From assembly GCF_040954645.1 (NCBI RefSeq), contig NC_092806.1, positions 109,386,231 through 109,450,230 of the forward strand: DNA of 64,000 nucleotides, in the 5' to 3' direction. The stretch's first letter is position 1; every line of letters starts with the position of its first letter. This DNA is from Diabrotica undecimpunctata. Lineage: Eukaryota; Arthropoda; Insecta; Coleoptera; Chrysomelidae. The notes beneath the pieces were generated by a model. It saw nothing but the letters and a program-made list of their open reading frames with translations. It searched no databases and was not told where the DNA came from. The translations under genes were made by a program, and so were the position numbers. This document shows, in pieces, positions 1 to 10,952 of the stretch.

Positions 1-1431
1 ACCAAAAACTTTGAAAATGATTTTAAGCCGGAGCTAAAATTGTTAAAGGACGAAAACAAAAATGACTTACAACGTTTCGCAAGTCTTGAAAAATACATAA
101 ATAAGTCAGTCGATGATATAAGAGAACTAATATCTAATGAAATGACTTCAGGTAAAAATAATTACGCAGAAATTGAAAAATTTGAGAAAGATTTTAGAGA
201 AAAAATAAATAATATTATAACAGAAAACAAAAAAATTGACGAGGAATTAAATAATAATAATTTACATTTAACAGATACAAAAAATCAAGTAAAAAAAATT
301 AAAGATGACATTGAAACTCTCTCCAAAAATATATATAAGGATATAAATGCCAGCACAACAATTATTAATAAACATCTAAGTATCTTAAATGAATTTGTTT
401 CCTCAGAAGCAAATTCTTCTTGGAAAAAAATATTACTGTTAGAAGGTACCTTTAAAAATTTAGAAAAACAGACTCAGGGTAATATAGCCGTAATTCAAAA
501 TGAACTAAACTTATTTAAAAATAATTTCACTAACACTGAAGTAGTTATTAACAATATTCAAAAAACATTCAAGGATAGAATGATTATGGCGCTAGATCCA
601 TATTTTAAGGAAGTAAATAAATCTATTTCTGATAGCAATAAAGAAATACAAAAGATAGTTTTAGACACTGTAGATTTAAAGAAGAATTATACTCTAAGTA
701 ACCAAAATATTTTGAAAACGTTTAATAGTTTAAATGAAACATGTACAACAGAAATGACATTCATTTCATCCAAAGCAGATGATTTATCTAAAAGAATCAA
801 TGAACTAGATGTAAGGAGTAGTAATGTGGATTTAATCCTTAAGAATCTTTCTATAAAACTTGAATCCAACGTTCAAATAATTAGCAGTAACAAAGACCGT
901 ATTTTAAATCTTGAAAAATCTTTAGATGGTGTTTCTTCTGAATTTAAACAATCTTTAGGACAGCTAGGAACAGACATGAAAGACGTGAATTTAAAAATAG
1001 AACTAAATAGCAAACAGACAGAAAATTTTACAAAAGGCTTACTTCAACTTACTGAAACTGCTAAGGATACAACGAAAGATGTTAGAGATCTACATACGGA
1101 AATTGTAGCACTAAAACACACCTGCGATGCTACACAAAGTAGATTGGACAAATGCGAAGCATCCATTGAAGTCCTTAGTAAAAATTTTACTGCTTGCAAC
1201 TGTAATAGTCAAAATAAATATGATAGTGAACTAGAAAATTTGAGAAAGTTGCTGGACAGTAGAAATCTTGAAATAACTAAAAAGTTTGAAGGGTTGCTAA
1301 AGCAGAAGGATAATGAGATAGCCAAAATTAAAGATGATTTTAATAAAACTATTTCGGTATTAGAAGCTGAACAAAAAGCTCAAAAAGATCTGTATGAGTC
1401 ATGTTGTTCATATCAAGAAATAATCAATTAA
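1..1431 (+). CDS. 3' part of an unrecognised coiled-coil protein gene (5' truncated by window edge)
   Basis: The frame is open from base 1 without a stop to TAA at 1429-1431, giving at least 476 residues; the apparent start at 40 is a TTG inside the frame, so the true start lies upstream. The protein is rich in Lys, Asn, Glu and Ile, with long stretches of heptad-like hydrophobic spacing (for example LNELDVRSSNVDLILKNLS), which predicts extended coiled coil through most of its length. A short Cys-containing stretch (ACNCNSQNKY, near residue 400) interrupts it and the tail carries a CC pair (LYESCCSYQE). No signal peptide, membrane segment or catalytic motif is visible. I do not recognise the family. 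The length of clean frame in AT-rich DNA argues for a real gene or large last exon. It could also be the ORF of an unfamiliar element, but I see no flanking repeat to support that. Confidence 0.6.
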   Translation, partial: TKNFENDFKPELKLLKDENKNDLQRFASLEKYINKSVDDIRELISNEMTSGKNNYAEIEKFEKDFREKINNIITENKKIDEELNNNNLHLTDTKNQVKKIKDDIETLSKNIYKDINASTTIINKHLSILNEFVSSEANSSWKKILLLEGTFKNLEKQTQGNIAVIQNELNLFKNNFTNTEVVINNIQKTFKDRMIMALDPYFKEVNKSISDSNKEIQKIVLDTVDLKKNYTLSNQNILKTFNSLNETCTTEMTFISSKADDLSKRINELDVRSSNVDLILKNLSIKLESNVQIISSNKDRILNLEKSLDGVSSEFKQSLGQLGTDMKDVNLKIELNSKQTENFTKGLLQLTETAKDTTKDVRDLHTEIVALKHTCDATQSRLDKCEASIEVLSKNFTACNCNSQNKYDSELENLRKLLDSRNLEITKKFEGLLKQKDNEIAKIKDDFNKTISVLEAEQKAQKDLYESCCSYQEIIN

Positions 1432-1824
1432 TGTTTATATTTTTGGAATTCTTTAATTTCTAAAATAATTGAGGAGTTTGGCACAATCTAGTGATCTAAG
1501 CCTATAATATTTAATTAGGAGAAAATCGAGAACAAAGTTTTCTCTGTTTTTCAAGCGTTAATTTAAACAGTTCAAACAGGATTTACTGTAGATTTTCTTT
1601 TATGTATATTATGCATTAGGATACTAAAGAATACTAAAATGAGTTTGTTTGCTAATTTTTACCGCAAACAAGAGTTTTATTGTGAAATGGGTCATTTTTG
1701 CATTTATCTGTTTCGGGGCGTTTTCACAGAGTAAATGACCCATTCTCACGGAAATGAAAGTACGGATGATTTCAAACCTATAAACTCGTTCAAAAATAGT
1801 TTGTAACGCTCAAAAAAATAGGCA
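1432..1824. other. AT-rich spacer with a short imperfect hairpin
   Basis: No coding signal. An inverted pair, GTGAAATGGGTCATTT near 1682 and AAATGACCCATTCTCAC near 1733, could form a stem of about 15 bp with a GC-rich loop. It may be the footprint of a small element. Confidence 0.4.
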
Positions 1825-2119
1825 TTAATTATTCTCTTTATCATCAATTTCTCCCTCTGCAAATAAGCCATCTTCGGCTTGTATGTTATGTACAAGCTTC
1901 AAATACAAACGATCATTAACAGGAGCAATGTAATTAAGCAATGACAGCAGATATTTATATTTATCTTCTTGTATGATGTTTCTCCTATCAAAAAGTGGAT
2001 TTAATACTGCTAATTCCTTGAAGGTTCCAGGTTTTCTCCTTAATATAGCGAAGTCACCGTATTTGTAACCATTTTACTTTATCATCATTTTCCGGAATTT
2101 CACGATAAGTAAGAGCCAT
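1825..2119 (-). pseudogene. Broken ORF of an unidentified, probably transposon-derived protein
   Basis: On the minus strand an ATG at 2119-2117 opens MALTYREIPENDDKVKWLQ. After one frameshift near 2066 the reading continues as KYGDFAILRRKPGTF, then LNPLFDRRNIIQEDKYKYLL and SLLNYIAPVNDRLYLKLVHN, ending in an acidic tail (AEGEIDDKENN) and TAA at 1827-1825. The codon pattern looks like genuine former coding sequence. The tail resembles C-terminal sequences I associate with repeat-encoded insect proteins, but I cannot name the family. It lies in the same orientation as the LINE fragments to its right. Confidence 0.45.
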
Positions 2120-2152
2120 TTTTAAATCTTAAGTAGAAAAAAAATTGACCTA

Positions 2153-2760
2153 TTCGTATACAATGCTACCTCCTTCGCCATCCTAAAATTCGCCCATTCA
2201 TCGTACCTAGGACAGTATCATAATCCTTATCCTCTGGAAAGTGAGTGTACAAGAGTGTCCTTAGGACCTCCTCGTCAGTGGAAATGCACCTTTTCCACCC
2301 CCGGAGTCAGATCTTTGACTTCTTAATCAGAGACTTGTATTTCCTCTGAGTCTCCTTAAAGAAGTCTTTCTACCAGGTGTTCATCAGGGAATAGCAGAAT
2401 CATCAGTTTTCTAAACAAGAAGGCAGGTAGCTTCATATGTCGAGGTCAGTGCTCCGGATTAGTGATCCAAAGAGACCTCTATCTTCTCAACTTCGCCTTC
2501 AACACGGGAGAAGAACCACGAGGTTATGGCTGAGCTTCTCTCGAAAGAGCTTAACAGCCTCCAGCTTGATGATAATGGGCCTATGATCTGCCAGCAAGAC
2601 CTCCTCAAACACGACCCAATCCGACATTAGTCTCACTAACGCTCTAAAGTATAAAGTGAGGTCAATATTCTGACTTCTTCTACACGTCATAAACGTTAAG
2701 TAGAAAGCCCTGGTTCAGAATTTCTTGTTTCCGAGAGGTATTTCAACAGTGTAGCAACAG
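2153..2760 (-). mobile_element. R1/Jockey-type LINE remnant: end of the endonuclease domain and linker
   Basis: The minus strand reads NIDLTLYFRALVRLMSDWVV, then a segment with LLADHRPIIIKLE, around 2690-2500. This matches the last blocks of the APE-type endonuclease of R1/Jockey LINEs (S-x-IDLT ... W-x-V ... SDHRPI); the catalytic Asp-His pair is present as ADHR. Further on (about 2330-2200) it reads DEEVLRTLLYTHFPEDKDYD, the linker between endonuclease and reverse transcriptase in R1-clade elements. Stops and frameshifts interrupt it and no RT follows, so it is dead and truncated on both sides. Confidence 0.6.
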
Positions 2761-2941
2761 AGATTAATATCCGTACTCCCCCACTCTACGTGGTGGGTGT
2801 TTAAATCGAGTGATTGGAGTTACCTACTTTAAAACAAGAAAATAAAAATTTATTCTAACTAAGGCATATTTATCTAATATTTCATATTTACATTCTATGT
2901 TACCAGTCACTTCGATTTATGAATTGTTACTTGATTCATAT

Positions 2942-4860
2942 TTTCTTCTTCTTCTTCTTCCTCTTCATAAGCAATTCTGCTTTTTATTGTCGGATTATTA
3001 GCTCTATGGAAGGTTGCCACTCCATCTTTTGCGCGGTCGTCCCATACTCCTTTTGCCCATTGGTGACTTATCTCTTGCTATTTTGACGACACGGGTCTGT
3101 TCCATTCTGCTTATGTGGTTATTCCATTATTTTTTTCTATTTTGTGACCATTTATTTATACACTGTACGTTACATTTTCTTCTAATGTCCTCTCTTCTCT
3201 TTCGATCCCTCAGCGTATTTTATATAATTCTTCTAAGTATGCTAATATCTGCGTTTTCAGTAGCCTTTGTGTTGTGGCTGTGTAGGGTCTTATTTCTGAG
3301 GCATATGTCATTGTCATCTCAGTGTTACTGTGTCTGATTCGCCATATAGTGTTATTAAGGTATCCTATCAGTCTATTTATCTTTTGTACTTGATCTCTTA
3401 CTTCTTTGTCCCGGTTTTTATAGCTAGACAGTATTCCCAGCTTCCCAGGTATTTTACTTCCATTACTTGTTCAATACTGATGCCATTAATTTCTATTTTA
3501 CATCTGGTTGGTTCTTTGCTGACTACTATTATTTTAGTTTTCTGAGATGAGATTGCCAAATTAAATTCTTTTGCTCTTATTTTAAATCTGTGGACCAGTC
3601 TTTGCAGACTATCTTCATCTTGGGCTATCAATATTGTGTCATCTGCGTATAAGATTATTTTTATTTCTTTGCTTCTCATTATGTATCCTCTTCCTTTGTT
3701 AATGCTTTTGATGATTTCATCCATGATTAAATTGAAGAGCATGGGGCTCAATACTTTAATAGGTTCTGTAAGTTGTTCATCTATTCTGACTTCCATTTTG
3801 TTTTTTAGTAAATGTGTTCGATAGTTTTTATAATATTTAGGGGAACTTGTCTATTATACAGAAGATGGATTACGTCTTTGAGTCTTACTCTGTCAAACGC
3901 TTTCTTTAGGTCAATCAAACACAGAAATGCTAGTCTATTGTACTCTAGTAATTTCTCAGTAATTTGTTTTATAACGAATATTGCATCTATACACGATCTT
4001 CCACTACGAAAACCTTGTTGTTCATTTGCTAAACTTATCCTCCGATTTATTAGCACTTGTAAAATTTTAGTTGTAAGTGTTAGGGTAGTATTTAACAAGT
4101 TTATACCTCTGTACTATTCTGGCTGTTGTTAATCTCCTTTTTGAATAATAGAATTAGTTTGCTCGTTCTCCATTCTTCCTTCTTTTACTGTATTTTATTA
4201 ATTAATGTTGTTAATTGTTCTGCCATTGTTGCTCTACAATGCTTCAGTAATTCGTTTGGTATCCCGTCTTTACCTGTGCTTTTCTATACTTCAGGTTTTC
4301 AAGTATTTTTCGACCTTCCTATACATTTATATTAAGTTCTTCATTTGTGGTAATTTCTGGTGTTTCTGATTCTAGCGTCGTTTGTTCTTCCTCTGCATAG
4401 AACTTTTTTAGGTAGTAAATAAGCCACATATCCTTTTCTATGTGTTTTGGTTATATTAGTTCCTTTACCTCCGTTCTTTGACCTCTTATGAGACGCCATA
4501 TTTCCTTTTGCAAACCGTAAAAATCATGTTCCAGTTGTCTTGTAATTATGATATGCCCATTGTGTTTTGGTTGACATGTATTTCAGGTAAGCTTTTTTCT
4601 TTTCTTTACATTTTTCCTTCATTTCTGCGCAAAACCATGGAGTTCTTCGCCTTGGGACCGATTTATTTTTATTTATATTTCTTTCTCCAAGAATTTCCTT
4701 GATCGAGGCGAACATATTAGACTTAATTTTTGCTCAGCTTTCTTCGACTCCATCACATTTTGTGATATATGTGTTTCTGCTTTGTTCGGTTATTCTTTTT
4801 TGGAACAAGTACCTTGTGGAGTCATCCTGTAAGCTTTCGACTTTTATCTTTGTGGCTAAA
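2942..4860 (-). mobile_element. RTE-like LINE, family B, 5'-truncated and decayed, ending in an (AAG)n tail
   Basis: Reading from 4860 down: a linker rich in Lys (KKKAYLKYMSTKTQWAYHNY, 4715-4524), then an RT start (LANEQQGFRSGRSCIDAIFV and CLIDLKKAFDRVRLKDVIHL, 4098-3805). Next come RT motif B/C regions (LSPMLFNLIMDEIIKSINKG and ILYADDTILIAQDEDSLQRL, 3796-3398). Then come C-terminal remains ending at a (GAA)n/(TTC)n run at 2942-2965, the 3' tail. Several frameshifts and stops separate the pieces. The YADD catalytic box is intact. The same family supplies both outer parts of the mosaic at 49-53 kb. No endonuclease remains. Confidence 0.75.
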
Positions 4861-4959
4861 AGTGGCCCAAAGTGGTTTGAACTGTGTTTACACTATAAAT
4901 TGTCTAAATGATATAAATGCAAAAGTGAAGTACACTGACATCTCTCGGCTGGAGAACTA

Positions 4960-5580
4960 AATTAGGGTTGGGCTGTTATTGTGTTAAAAACTTCGCAATA
5001 TTTATAGGCCGTTTCTGCTGAAAAGTGAAATTCTGAAAATTTGTGGGTTGGGCCACTATTGCGCTCAACGCCTCAATTTTTAACTGAGGTTTTATTGCTG
5101 AATATCATATATAAATAAGATAGTAATGAATTAAAAAGAAGCCGATTTTTTATCCGCAAGAGAGCAGAAATACATTTTGTGATTTTTTTGGCCCCCCTCA
5201 TATTTTTTGCGTATTATAGTTTTGCAAATTTGTCTATATTTTATGTTCTAAAGCTATTTTCTTGTTGTCTTTTTATATTATTGACAGTTTTTATTGAAAA
5301 TTAGTCACAATTTTAGTTTAAAATAGATTTATTTTGACGTTTCGGTTTTCACTTCGGAAGTCAATCTTAAAATATCGATTTTTTGAGAATTTTTTATCGA
5401 TAATTTGAGAACAATTTCCGAAGTGGAAAGCAAAACATTAAAATAAACGCATATTAAATTAAAATTGTTGTCTATTCGTATCGTCTACAAAATTTCACAT
5501 AGACATAAAAACAAGTCGTCTAAAGCTAATACAAACATTTGCAAAGTTTAAAAAAATATATGTTTTCAAATAATTCCTAT
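4960..5580. repeat. Non-coding spacer with a degenerate foldback repeat
   Basis: No gene. Within 5290-5475 two arms face each other: TTTGACGTTTCGGTTTTCAC near 5333 and TTTCCGAAGTGGAAAGCAAA near 5415. This is the same repeat family as the near-perfect hairpin at 56890-57059, but here it is much decayed. Confidence 0.5.
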
Positions 5581-5582
5581 GG

Positions 5583-5592
5583 TTATATATAA

Positions 5593-5641
<49 letters not shown>

Positions 5642-5642
5642 C

Positions 5643-5689
<47 letters not shown>
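5583..5689. repeat. (AT)n microsatellite at the 3' end of a LINE
   Basis: About 105 bases of alternating A/T with a few ATAC interruptions. It directly abuts the 3' end of the family C LINE at 5690, so it probably grew from that element's simple-repeat tail or target. Confidence 0.9.
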
Positions 5690-5691
<2 letters not shown>

Positions 5692-6935
5692 TCTTCTGTA
5701 CGTGCCATCTCCGCGACAGGCAGGAGAGGCAGACAGGAGGTTGGCAATCATCATGGCTATTCTGATCTTAGATGCTGCCGCTCTGAATAGTTCGATTGAT
5801 GTGCATCCGTTCCATTCCCTCAAGTTACGCAACCATGAGTTTTTTTTCTTCCTACACTTCTCTTGCCCTGGATTTTCCCTTGTATAATTAATTGAAGTAT
5901 GTATGGTTTCCAATATTTCCATTCTTTTGCTGACTCTTCTCATGACTTCGTTGTTTGTTACATGCTCGGTCGATGATATCTTCAGCATTCTTCTATACAC
6001 TCACAGTTCAAATGCTTTCAACTTTTTAGTAGTCGACGCGTTAAGTGTCCATTCTTCTATCCCGTAAAGCAGAGTTAAGAAAATATAACACGATGCTATC
6101 CTAACTCTCAAGTCTAATTTCAGTTCTCTTGCACAGTTATCTTAAAAAGTACCTTTATCATTTTATTGAAGTTTGTTGGTGCTCTCTCAATAATTCGAAC
6201 TTTGATTTCTTTGAAGTAATCATTTGTGCCAAGGTAATTGTAGTTTTCAACTTGTTTTAAAGTTTTACCGTTAATTGTAAGGCTTTCATCATTATTTTGG
6301 GTTTTTGATATTCTCATAAATTTAGTTTTCTTGATGTTTATTGATAGTCCATATTCTTCTCCATACTCAACTATCTTGTTCATTAGCTTTTGGAGGTCTT
6401 GGAGGTTGTCTGCTATTACGATAGTATCGTCTGCATATCTAATGTTATTAATTGATGTTTCATTGACCCTTATTCCTGCTGCTTCTCCCTCAAGAGCTCT
6501 TTTCATAATTTCTTCAGAGTATGCATTAAATAGTAGTGATGACAATACACCCCCTGTCGCACACCTCTTTTATTTTTGAACTCTTCTGATGTGTGTTAAT
6601 TAATACGCATGTATGCGTGCTGTTTATAATATAGATTTGTTATAATTTAAAGGTCATTGTATTGTAATTGTTTTGCTTTCAGGACATCCATTACCTCTTT
6701 GTAGCGGACTTTATCGAAAGCCTTGTTGTAATGTATGAAACAGACGTATATATCTTGGTTAACATCCAAGCATCTCTGGATTAGTACGTTGAATGCAAAG
6801 AAAGCTTTACGGGTACCTATCCAATCCAAATTGTGTTTCCATATCCATATCAAGTATTTGGTAAATGCATTTATGGATGATCTTTAAAAACATTTTAAGT
6901 GTGTGAGACATCAGGCTTATACATACTCCCTTACA
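5690..6935 (-). mobile_element. RTE-like LINE, family C, 5'-truncated and broken
   Basis: Minus-strand pieces follow the order of the intact family C protein at 45.9-47.9 kb. First SLMSHTLKMFLKIIHK (about 6930-6890), then YVCFIHYNKAFDKVRYKEVM (6853-6647, motif A). Then come LLFNAYSEEIMKRALEGE and NNIRYADDTIVIADNLQDLQ (6545-6120, motifs B and C). Last come YRRMLKISSTEHVTNNEVMR and the C-terminal SWLRNLREWNGCTSIELFR (6000-5720). YADD is intact, but the frame is broken between each piece. The 3' end reads CAGAAGAAG before the AT microsatellite, as in other copies. On its right it meets the 3' end of a family D element near 6935. Confidence 0.8.
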
Positions 6936-7861
6936 TAGGCATTCTTCATTTCTGCCCACGATTGTGTAAAATACTTAGGTTTTCTGTGCCATGTTGTACC
7001 GGCTTGTTTCCTTATGTCATAGTCCCATCTTAAATTTGAACGTCTTCTTGGTCTTTTGACACCTCTTGGATACCACAGATACCACAGATACCACAGATAC
7101 CATAGTGTAATTCTAGTGGATTACCTATTGTCAATTCTTCTCGCTTAATATCCCGCTCACTGCCATTTTAAAGACTTAATTCTATCTATTACATCAGTAA
7201 CTTGATTTTCTATCTGATCCATTTTATTCTTTTTTGATCTCTCTTTGTTATACCTAACATGCATCGCTCCATTGACCTTTGAGTGACTTTCGTGAGTGAA
7301 TGTGTTTCGATATTATCTCTTTCTTTAGTGTCCAAGATTCGCAGCTGTATGTCATGATTGGTAGTATACACTGATCGAATGCTTTGATCAAATGCATTTC
7401 TACCAAAAGATGCCCAAGCCAGTTTCATTCTTCTGTTGATTTCTGGAAGTAAGGAGCTAGATTTATGTACTAATTGTCCTAGGTATACATACTGGTCTAC
7501 TGTCTCAAGTGCAGTGTTTTTTATTATTACATCTTCGACATCAACTAGCTTGTTGTACATGGTTTTTGTTTTTGTCAAGTTTATTTTTAGGCTAACTTCA
7601 TTGCTAGCTGTATTAAGGTCGCTTATAATTTCTTGTAGTTCTGAAGGTTTATTAGAAATCAGAACGATGTCGTCTGCAAATCTTAGATGGCTGAAATATT
7701 CTCCGTCAATGGATATTCCTTTATTCTACCAGTTCATTTTGCAGAATATATTTTCCAGAGTTGCGGTGAAGAGCTTTGGTGATATTATGTCTCCTTGTCG
7801 GACGCCTCTGGTAGTGGGAAATTCTGGAGTGTTTTCATAAATGTTTACCTTAGCTTTTGCT

Positions 7862-7913
<52 letters not shown>

Positions 7914-8610
7914 CTAAAGTTTCTATGTACGGTTTGTCAATGTCTTGGTTGGTTAAAGCTTCTATTACTGCCTTGGGATATATAAAATCGAAAGCCTTCT
8001 CGAAATCTATGAAGGTTAATGCTAGCGGTATTTCATGTTCTTTAACTCTACTCATTTCACGAAGCGTATTAATATGATCCATGGTACTGAACCCACTTCT
8101 GAAGCCAGCTTGCTCTCTCGGCTGTGCAGCATCTAATGCGTTTGTTAATCTGTTGTTGATGACCTTTGTGAATATCTTGTATATGATTGGTAGTAGACTT
8201 ATAGGTCTGTAGTTTTTGATATCCTCTTTGCTACCTTTCTTATGAATGAGAATTATGTTTGCTGTATTCCAGTGGTCTGGTATGCATATCGATCTTAGGT
8301 AGTTCATAAATATGCCTGCTATGATTTTCTAGGTTTTATTGCCAACGTATTTAAGCAGTTCCACTGTTTTATTATCTGTTCCAACTGCTTTACCGCTTTT
8401 CATTTTTGTAATTGTCGATTCTACTTCTTCCAGAAGGACGTCTGGTACATCTTCTTGGTTACTGATTACTTCTTCAAGTGCCTCTGGGACTTTGTATAGT
8501 TCGCTGTAGAATTTAGTCACAAGTTGTATTATTTCTTCTGTCTGTAATTCTGTCTGTAATGCTGGTGTTTTCGTTTGTTAGAGCAAGGATTTTGCTTGTA
8601 GATTGCTTGT
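6936..8610 (-). mobile_element. RTE-1-like LINE, family D, broken, with an in-frame AT microsatellite inside the RT
   Basis: Reading from 8610 down: linker TKFYSELYKVPEALEEV (8520-8329), then the RT block (8307-7726). The RT carries NYRPISLLPIIYKIFTKVIN, EQAGFRSGFSTMDHINTLRE, the motif A stretch LTFIDFEKAFDFI and GVRQGDIISPKLFTATLENI. These are hallmarks of the RTE-1 type. Downstream pieces (7578-7210) read QYVYLGQLVHKSSSLLPEIN, then KERDNIETHSLTKVTQRSME. The C-terminal RRRSNLRWDYDIRKQAG and WAEMKNAYV run to about 6940. The YADD region lies in the broken gap near 7725-7580. No endonuclease is present. Confidence 0.8.
7865..7910. repeat. (TA)n microsatellite inside LINE family D RT
   Basis: About 23 TA units. 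On the minus strand they translate as alternating Ile-Tyr and keep the RT frame open on both sides (YIETLAN before, QAKAKVNIYEN after). Confidence 0.95.
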
Positions 8611-8639
8611 TTTGTTGCTGTAGATCCCCTATAATAATA

Positions 8640-9068
8640 GATAGCAATAAAAGTTAATAACAAAAGCTGTAGGTAACTTTAAAGTTTATATTACAAAATA
8701 AGATAGAATGTTACAGGGTGTTCGATAACATCGTGGTAGACCAAACTTATCTTTATTAAAATAGAAGGCCCTGTATGTTATTTTATATTCGAAATCTTCT
8801 TTACTTTCGCATTACAACAATATAGAGTTTTGTTACGTTATATTGGGTATTTACAAAGTTATAACTCATTTTCTATGAAAATTGTAACATGTTCAACTTC
8901 TTGTATAATTAAAAAGAAGCACAAAAATAATGATCTATATCTGCCACATTTTTTATTGATTGTAAAGAATACTTGTAGATGTATATAAATAAAAATTTGT
9001 AAAATAAATGGATTTTGAAATAAGTACTTTTGTGTTCAAGTATGGCTTGTGACTCTATAATGCTATTA
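8640..9068. other. AT-rich spacer, no gene seen
   Basis: No coding signal. A stretch at about 8714-8790 starts ACAGGGTGTTCG and has CCCTGTATG near 8770. This resembles the ACAGGGTG/CACCCTGT pairs inside the ends of the neighbouring Tc1/mariner element and may be a small relative of it. Confidence 0.35.
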
Positions 9069-9070
9069 TA

Positions 9071-9355
9071 CAGTGTGGAAACCACTTATGGAATAAAATT
9101 GTTTGTGTTCTTATTATAGAAAATAATAAAAAACTCTGGGACACGTTAACTTTTAAATTTAAATGTGCGCTTTTTAAACATAAATTTAAATGTACAGGGT
9201 GATCCACGCAAGTCTGGCATAGTCCATAATCCTTATTTTTAATGAAACACCCTGTATATTTTTATGTTTTTAAAAAATTCTTAACAACCTGATTTCAACG
9301 AACTATATCATGTAGGGTCTATAATGAATAATACAAGGTGAAATTTTGAAATTAA
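9071..9355. repeat. Left terminal inverted repeat of the Tc1/mariner-like element
   Basis: 285 bp, inverted match to 10666-10950. It contains a nested pair, ACAGGGTG (9194-9201) and CACCCTGT (9248-9255), 62 bp overall, which recurs in the other arm. Confidence 0.9.
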
Positions 9356-9622
9356 TAATTTATCACGTGTTATGGTATTATTTTAAATTAGCTAAATACA
9401 GACAATACACTTCTACTCTAAGTGTTAGTATATTGGGGAAAATTTCTGTTTAGTAACCGTGTTAACATTTTTTGTCATGAATAGGTAAAACCTGTCTAGA
9501 TAGTATGATAATTAAATTATATCGTTAAATAATGCGGATTGATATCAATCAGTTGTTGGTGTGTTGACATTTTACATTAAAATAAATTCCTAATTAAAAG
9601 CTAATTTCTTGGAGAAATAAAA

Positions 9623-10600
9623 ATGAAATATTTAATTGAGACCCACCGAATTGAAATTTTAATGATGATCGGTTACGGGGAAAATTGTAGAAGTCAAGTT
9701 GAAGTAGCAACTTATTCAATCAGAAGTATCCTTAGTTGCCTAATATTGCACAAGGTCCTGTGTCTAAAATTTATGCACAATTCAGGAAACTTTGACATGT
9801 CAAACCATTAAAAAGAAAACCGAACTTCATTGAAGATGAGGTGAAAGTGGATATTTTGTTAAATGTCGCTGAGAATCCAACGTCAAGTTCACGTGAAATT
9901 GAACGTCAAAATATTTTGAGTCACACAACTGTCCTAAGGTGTCTCCATGAAGAAAAACTTCATCTATAGAAATTGACTTTTGTGCAGGAGCTAACAGAAG
10001 ACGATCCAGATCGTAGAATAGATTTCTGCGAAAGATATGATATCCTATATGATGGATAAAATTAACAAAAATGAAATAGCTCTTGGCACAATTCTTTTTT
10101 CTGATGAATCAACATTTACATCGAATGGAGAGGTAACCCGACCAAACTGTAGATATTGGTCAGCGCAGAATCCTCATTGGATGCGTGAGACACACACGCA
10201 GTATCCTCAAAAGTTGAATGTTTGGGCAGGTATTATAGAAGATCATATTATTGTTCCTATATTTGTAGATGGTAATTTGACAGCGGAAAAATATTTAAGC
10301 GTGCTAAGAGACGATGCTCTTCCTTAGTTGGCTAACTTATATCCCAATCCAATAGATCCGACCCTACCGCATGAAACTGTCTGGTTCCAGCAGGACGGTT
10401 CAACACCCCATTATGCTTATGGTAAGAAATTACTTGAATGAAATCTTCTTCAATAAATGGGTTGGACGAAGGGGTACTATTGAGTAGCCAGCTAGGTCGG
10501 CCAGCTAGTCGGACGGCTAGTTTAAACAAAGTTCGGAAAGAGTTTTCTAGGAGACTGTGTTATTGCCAACAACAAGGTGGAGAACATTTTGAGCATTTAT
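9623..10600 (+). pseudogene. Broken Tc1/mariner-superfamily transposase
   Basis: The ATG at 9623 opens MKYLIETHRIEILMMIGYGE, the usual start of this insect transposase type. After a frameshift come IEDEVKVDILLNVAENPTSS (helix-turn-helix region) and ELTEDDPDRRIDFCERYDIL. Then ILFSDESTFTSNGEVTRPNC carries the first catalytic Asp (10037-10327 frame). PQKLNVWAGIIEDHIIVPIF follows, then VWFQQDGSTPHYA (second catalytic Asp, near 10390) and YLNEIFFNKWVGRRGTIE. The next block, which should supply the third acidic residue, is replaced by stops and unrelated sequence (10467-10540) before a final QQQGGEHFEHLF. There are at least two stops and two frameshifts, so the gene is dead. Confidence 0.85.
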
Positions 10601-10665
10601 TTTAAAGTTATCCAATCAATTACCTCGGGTATTATATGAATTACTTGTGTTGAAGAAAATTATAC

Positions 10666-10950
10666 TTAATTTCAAAATTTCACCTTGTATTATTCATAAT
10701 AGACCCTACATGATATAGTTCGTTGAGATCAGGTTGTTAAGGAGTTTTTAAAAATATAAAAATATACAGGGTGTCTCATTTAAAATACAGATTATGGACT
10801 ATGCCAGACTTGCGCGGATCACCCTGTATATTCAAATTTATGTTGAAAAAGCGCACATTTAAATTTAAAAGTTAACGTGTCCCAGAGTTTTTTATTATTT
10901 TCTATAATAAGGACACAAACAATTTTATTCCATAAGTGGTTTCCACACTG
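10666..10950. repeat. Right terminal inverted repeat of the Tc1/mariner-like element
   Basis: Inverted copy of 9071-9355. The nested ACAGGGTG (10766-10773) and CACCCTGT (10820-10827) pair is also present. Confidence 0.9.
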
Positions 10951-10952
10951 TA

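Larger units (their letters stand above)
9071..10950 (+). mobile_element. Tc1/mariner-superfamily DNA transposon with exact 285-bp inverted ends and TA target duplication
   Basis: The left end, CAGTGTGGAAACCACTTATG, is repeated inverted at the right end (10931-10950). The two arms align over 9071-9355 and 10666-10950, 285 bp each, with few differences. A TA dinucleotide flanks both sides (9069-9070 and 10951-10952), the expected target duplication for this superfamily. The interior carries one broken transposase gene on the plus strand. Arms this long are unusual for classic Tc1 or mariner, but the transposase motifs fit the wider IS630/Tc1/mariner group. Confidence 0.9.

Noticed and set aside
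3014..4335. Several plus-strand hydrophobic frames that look like membrane proteins
   Set aside because: They are antisense to the family B RT; Lys/Asn-rich genes read backwards give Phe/Leu/Ser-rich frames.
5579..5887. 102-codon plus-strand frame starting with Tyr-Ile repeats
   Set aside because: It is the translated AT microsatellite followed by the antisense of a family C LINE.
7075..7104. Three tandem ATACCACAG units as a possible CRISPR-like or regulatory array
   Set aside because: Only three 10-bp units inside a decayed LINE; simple local slippage.
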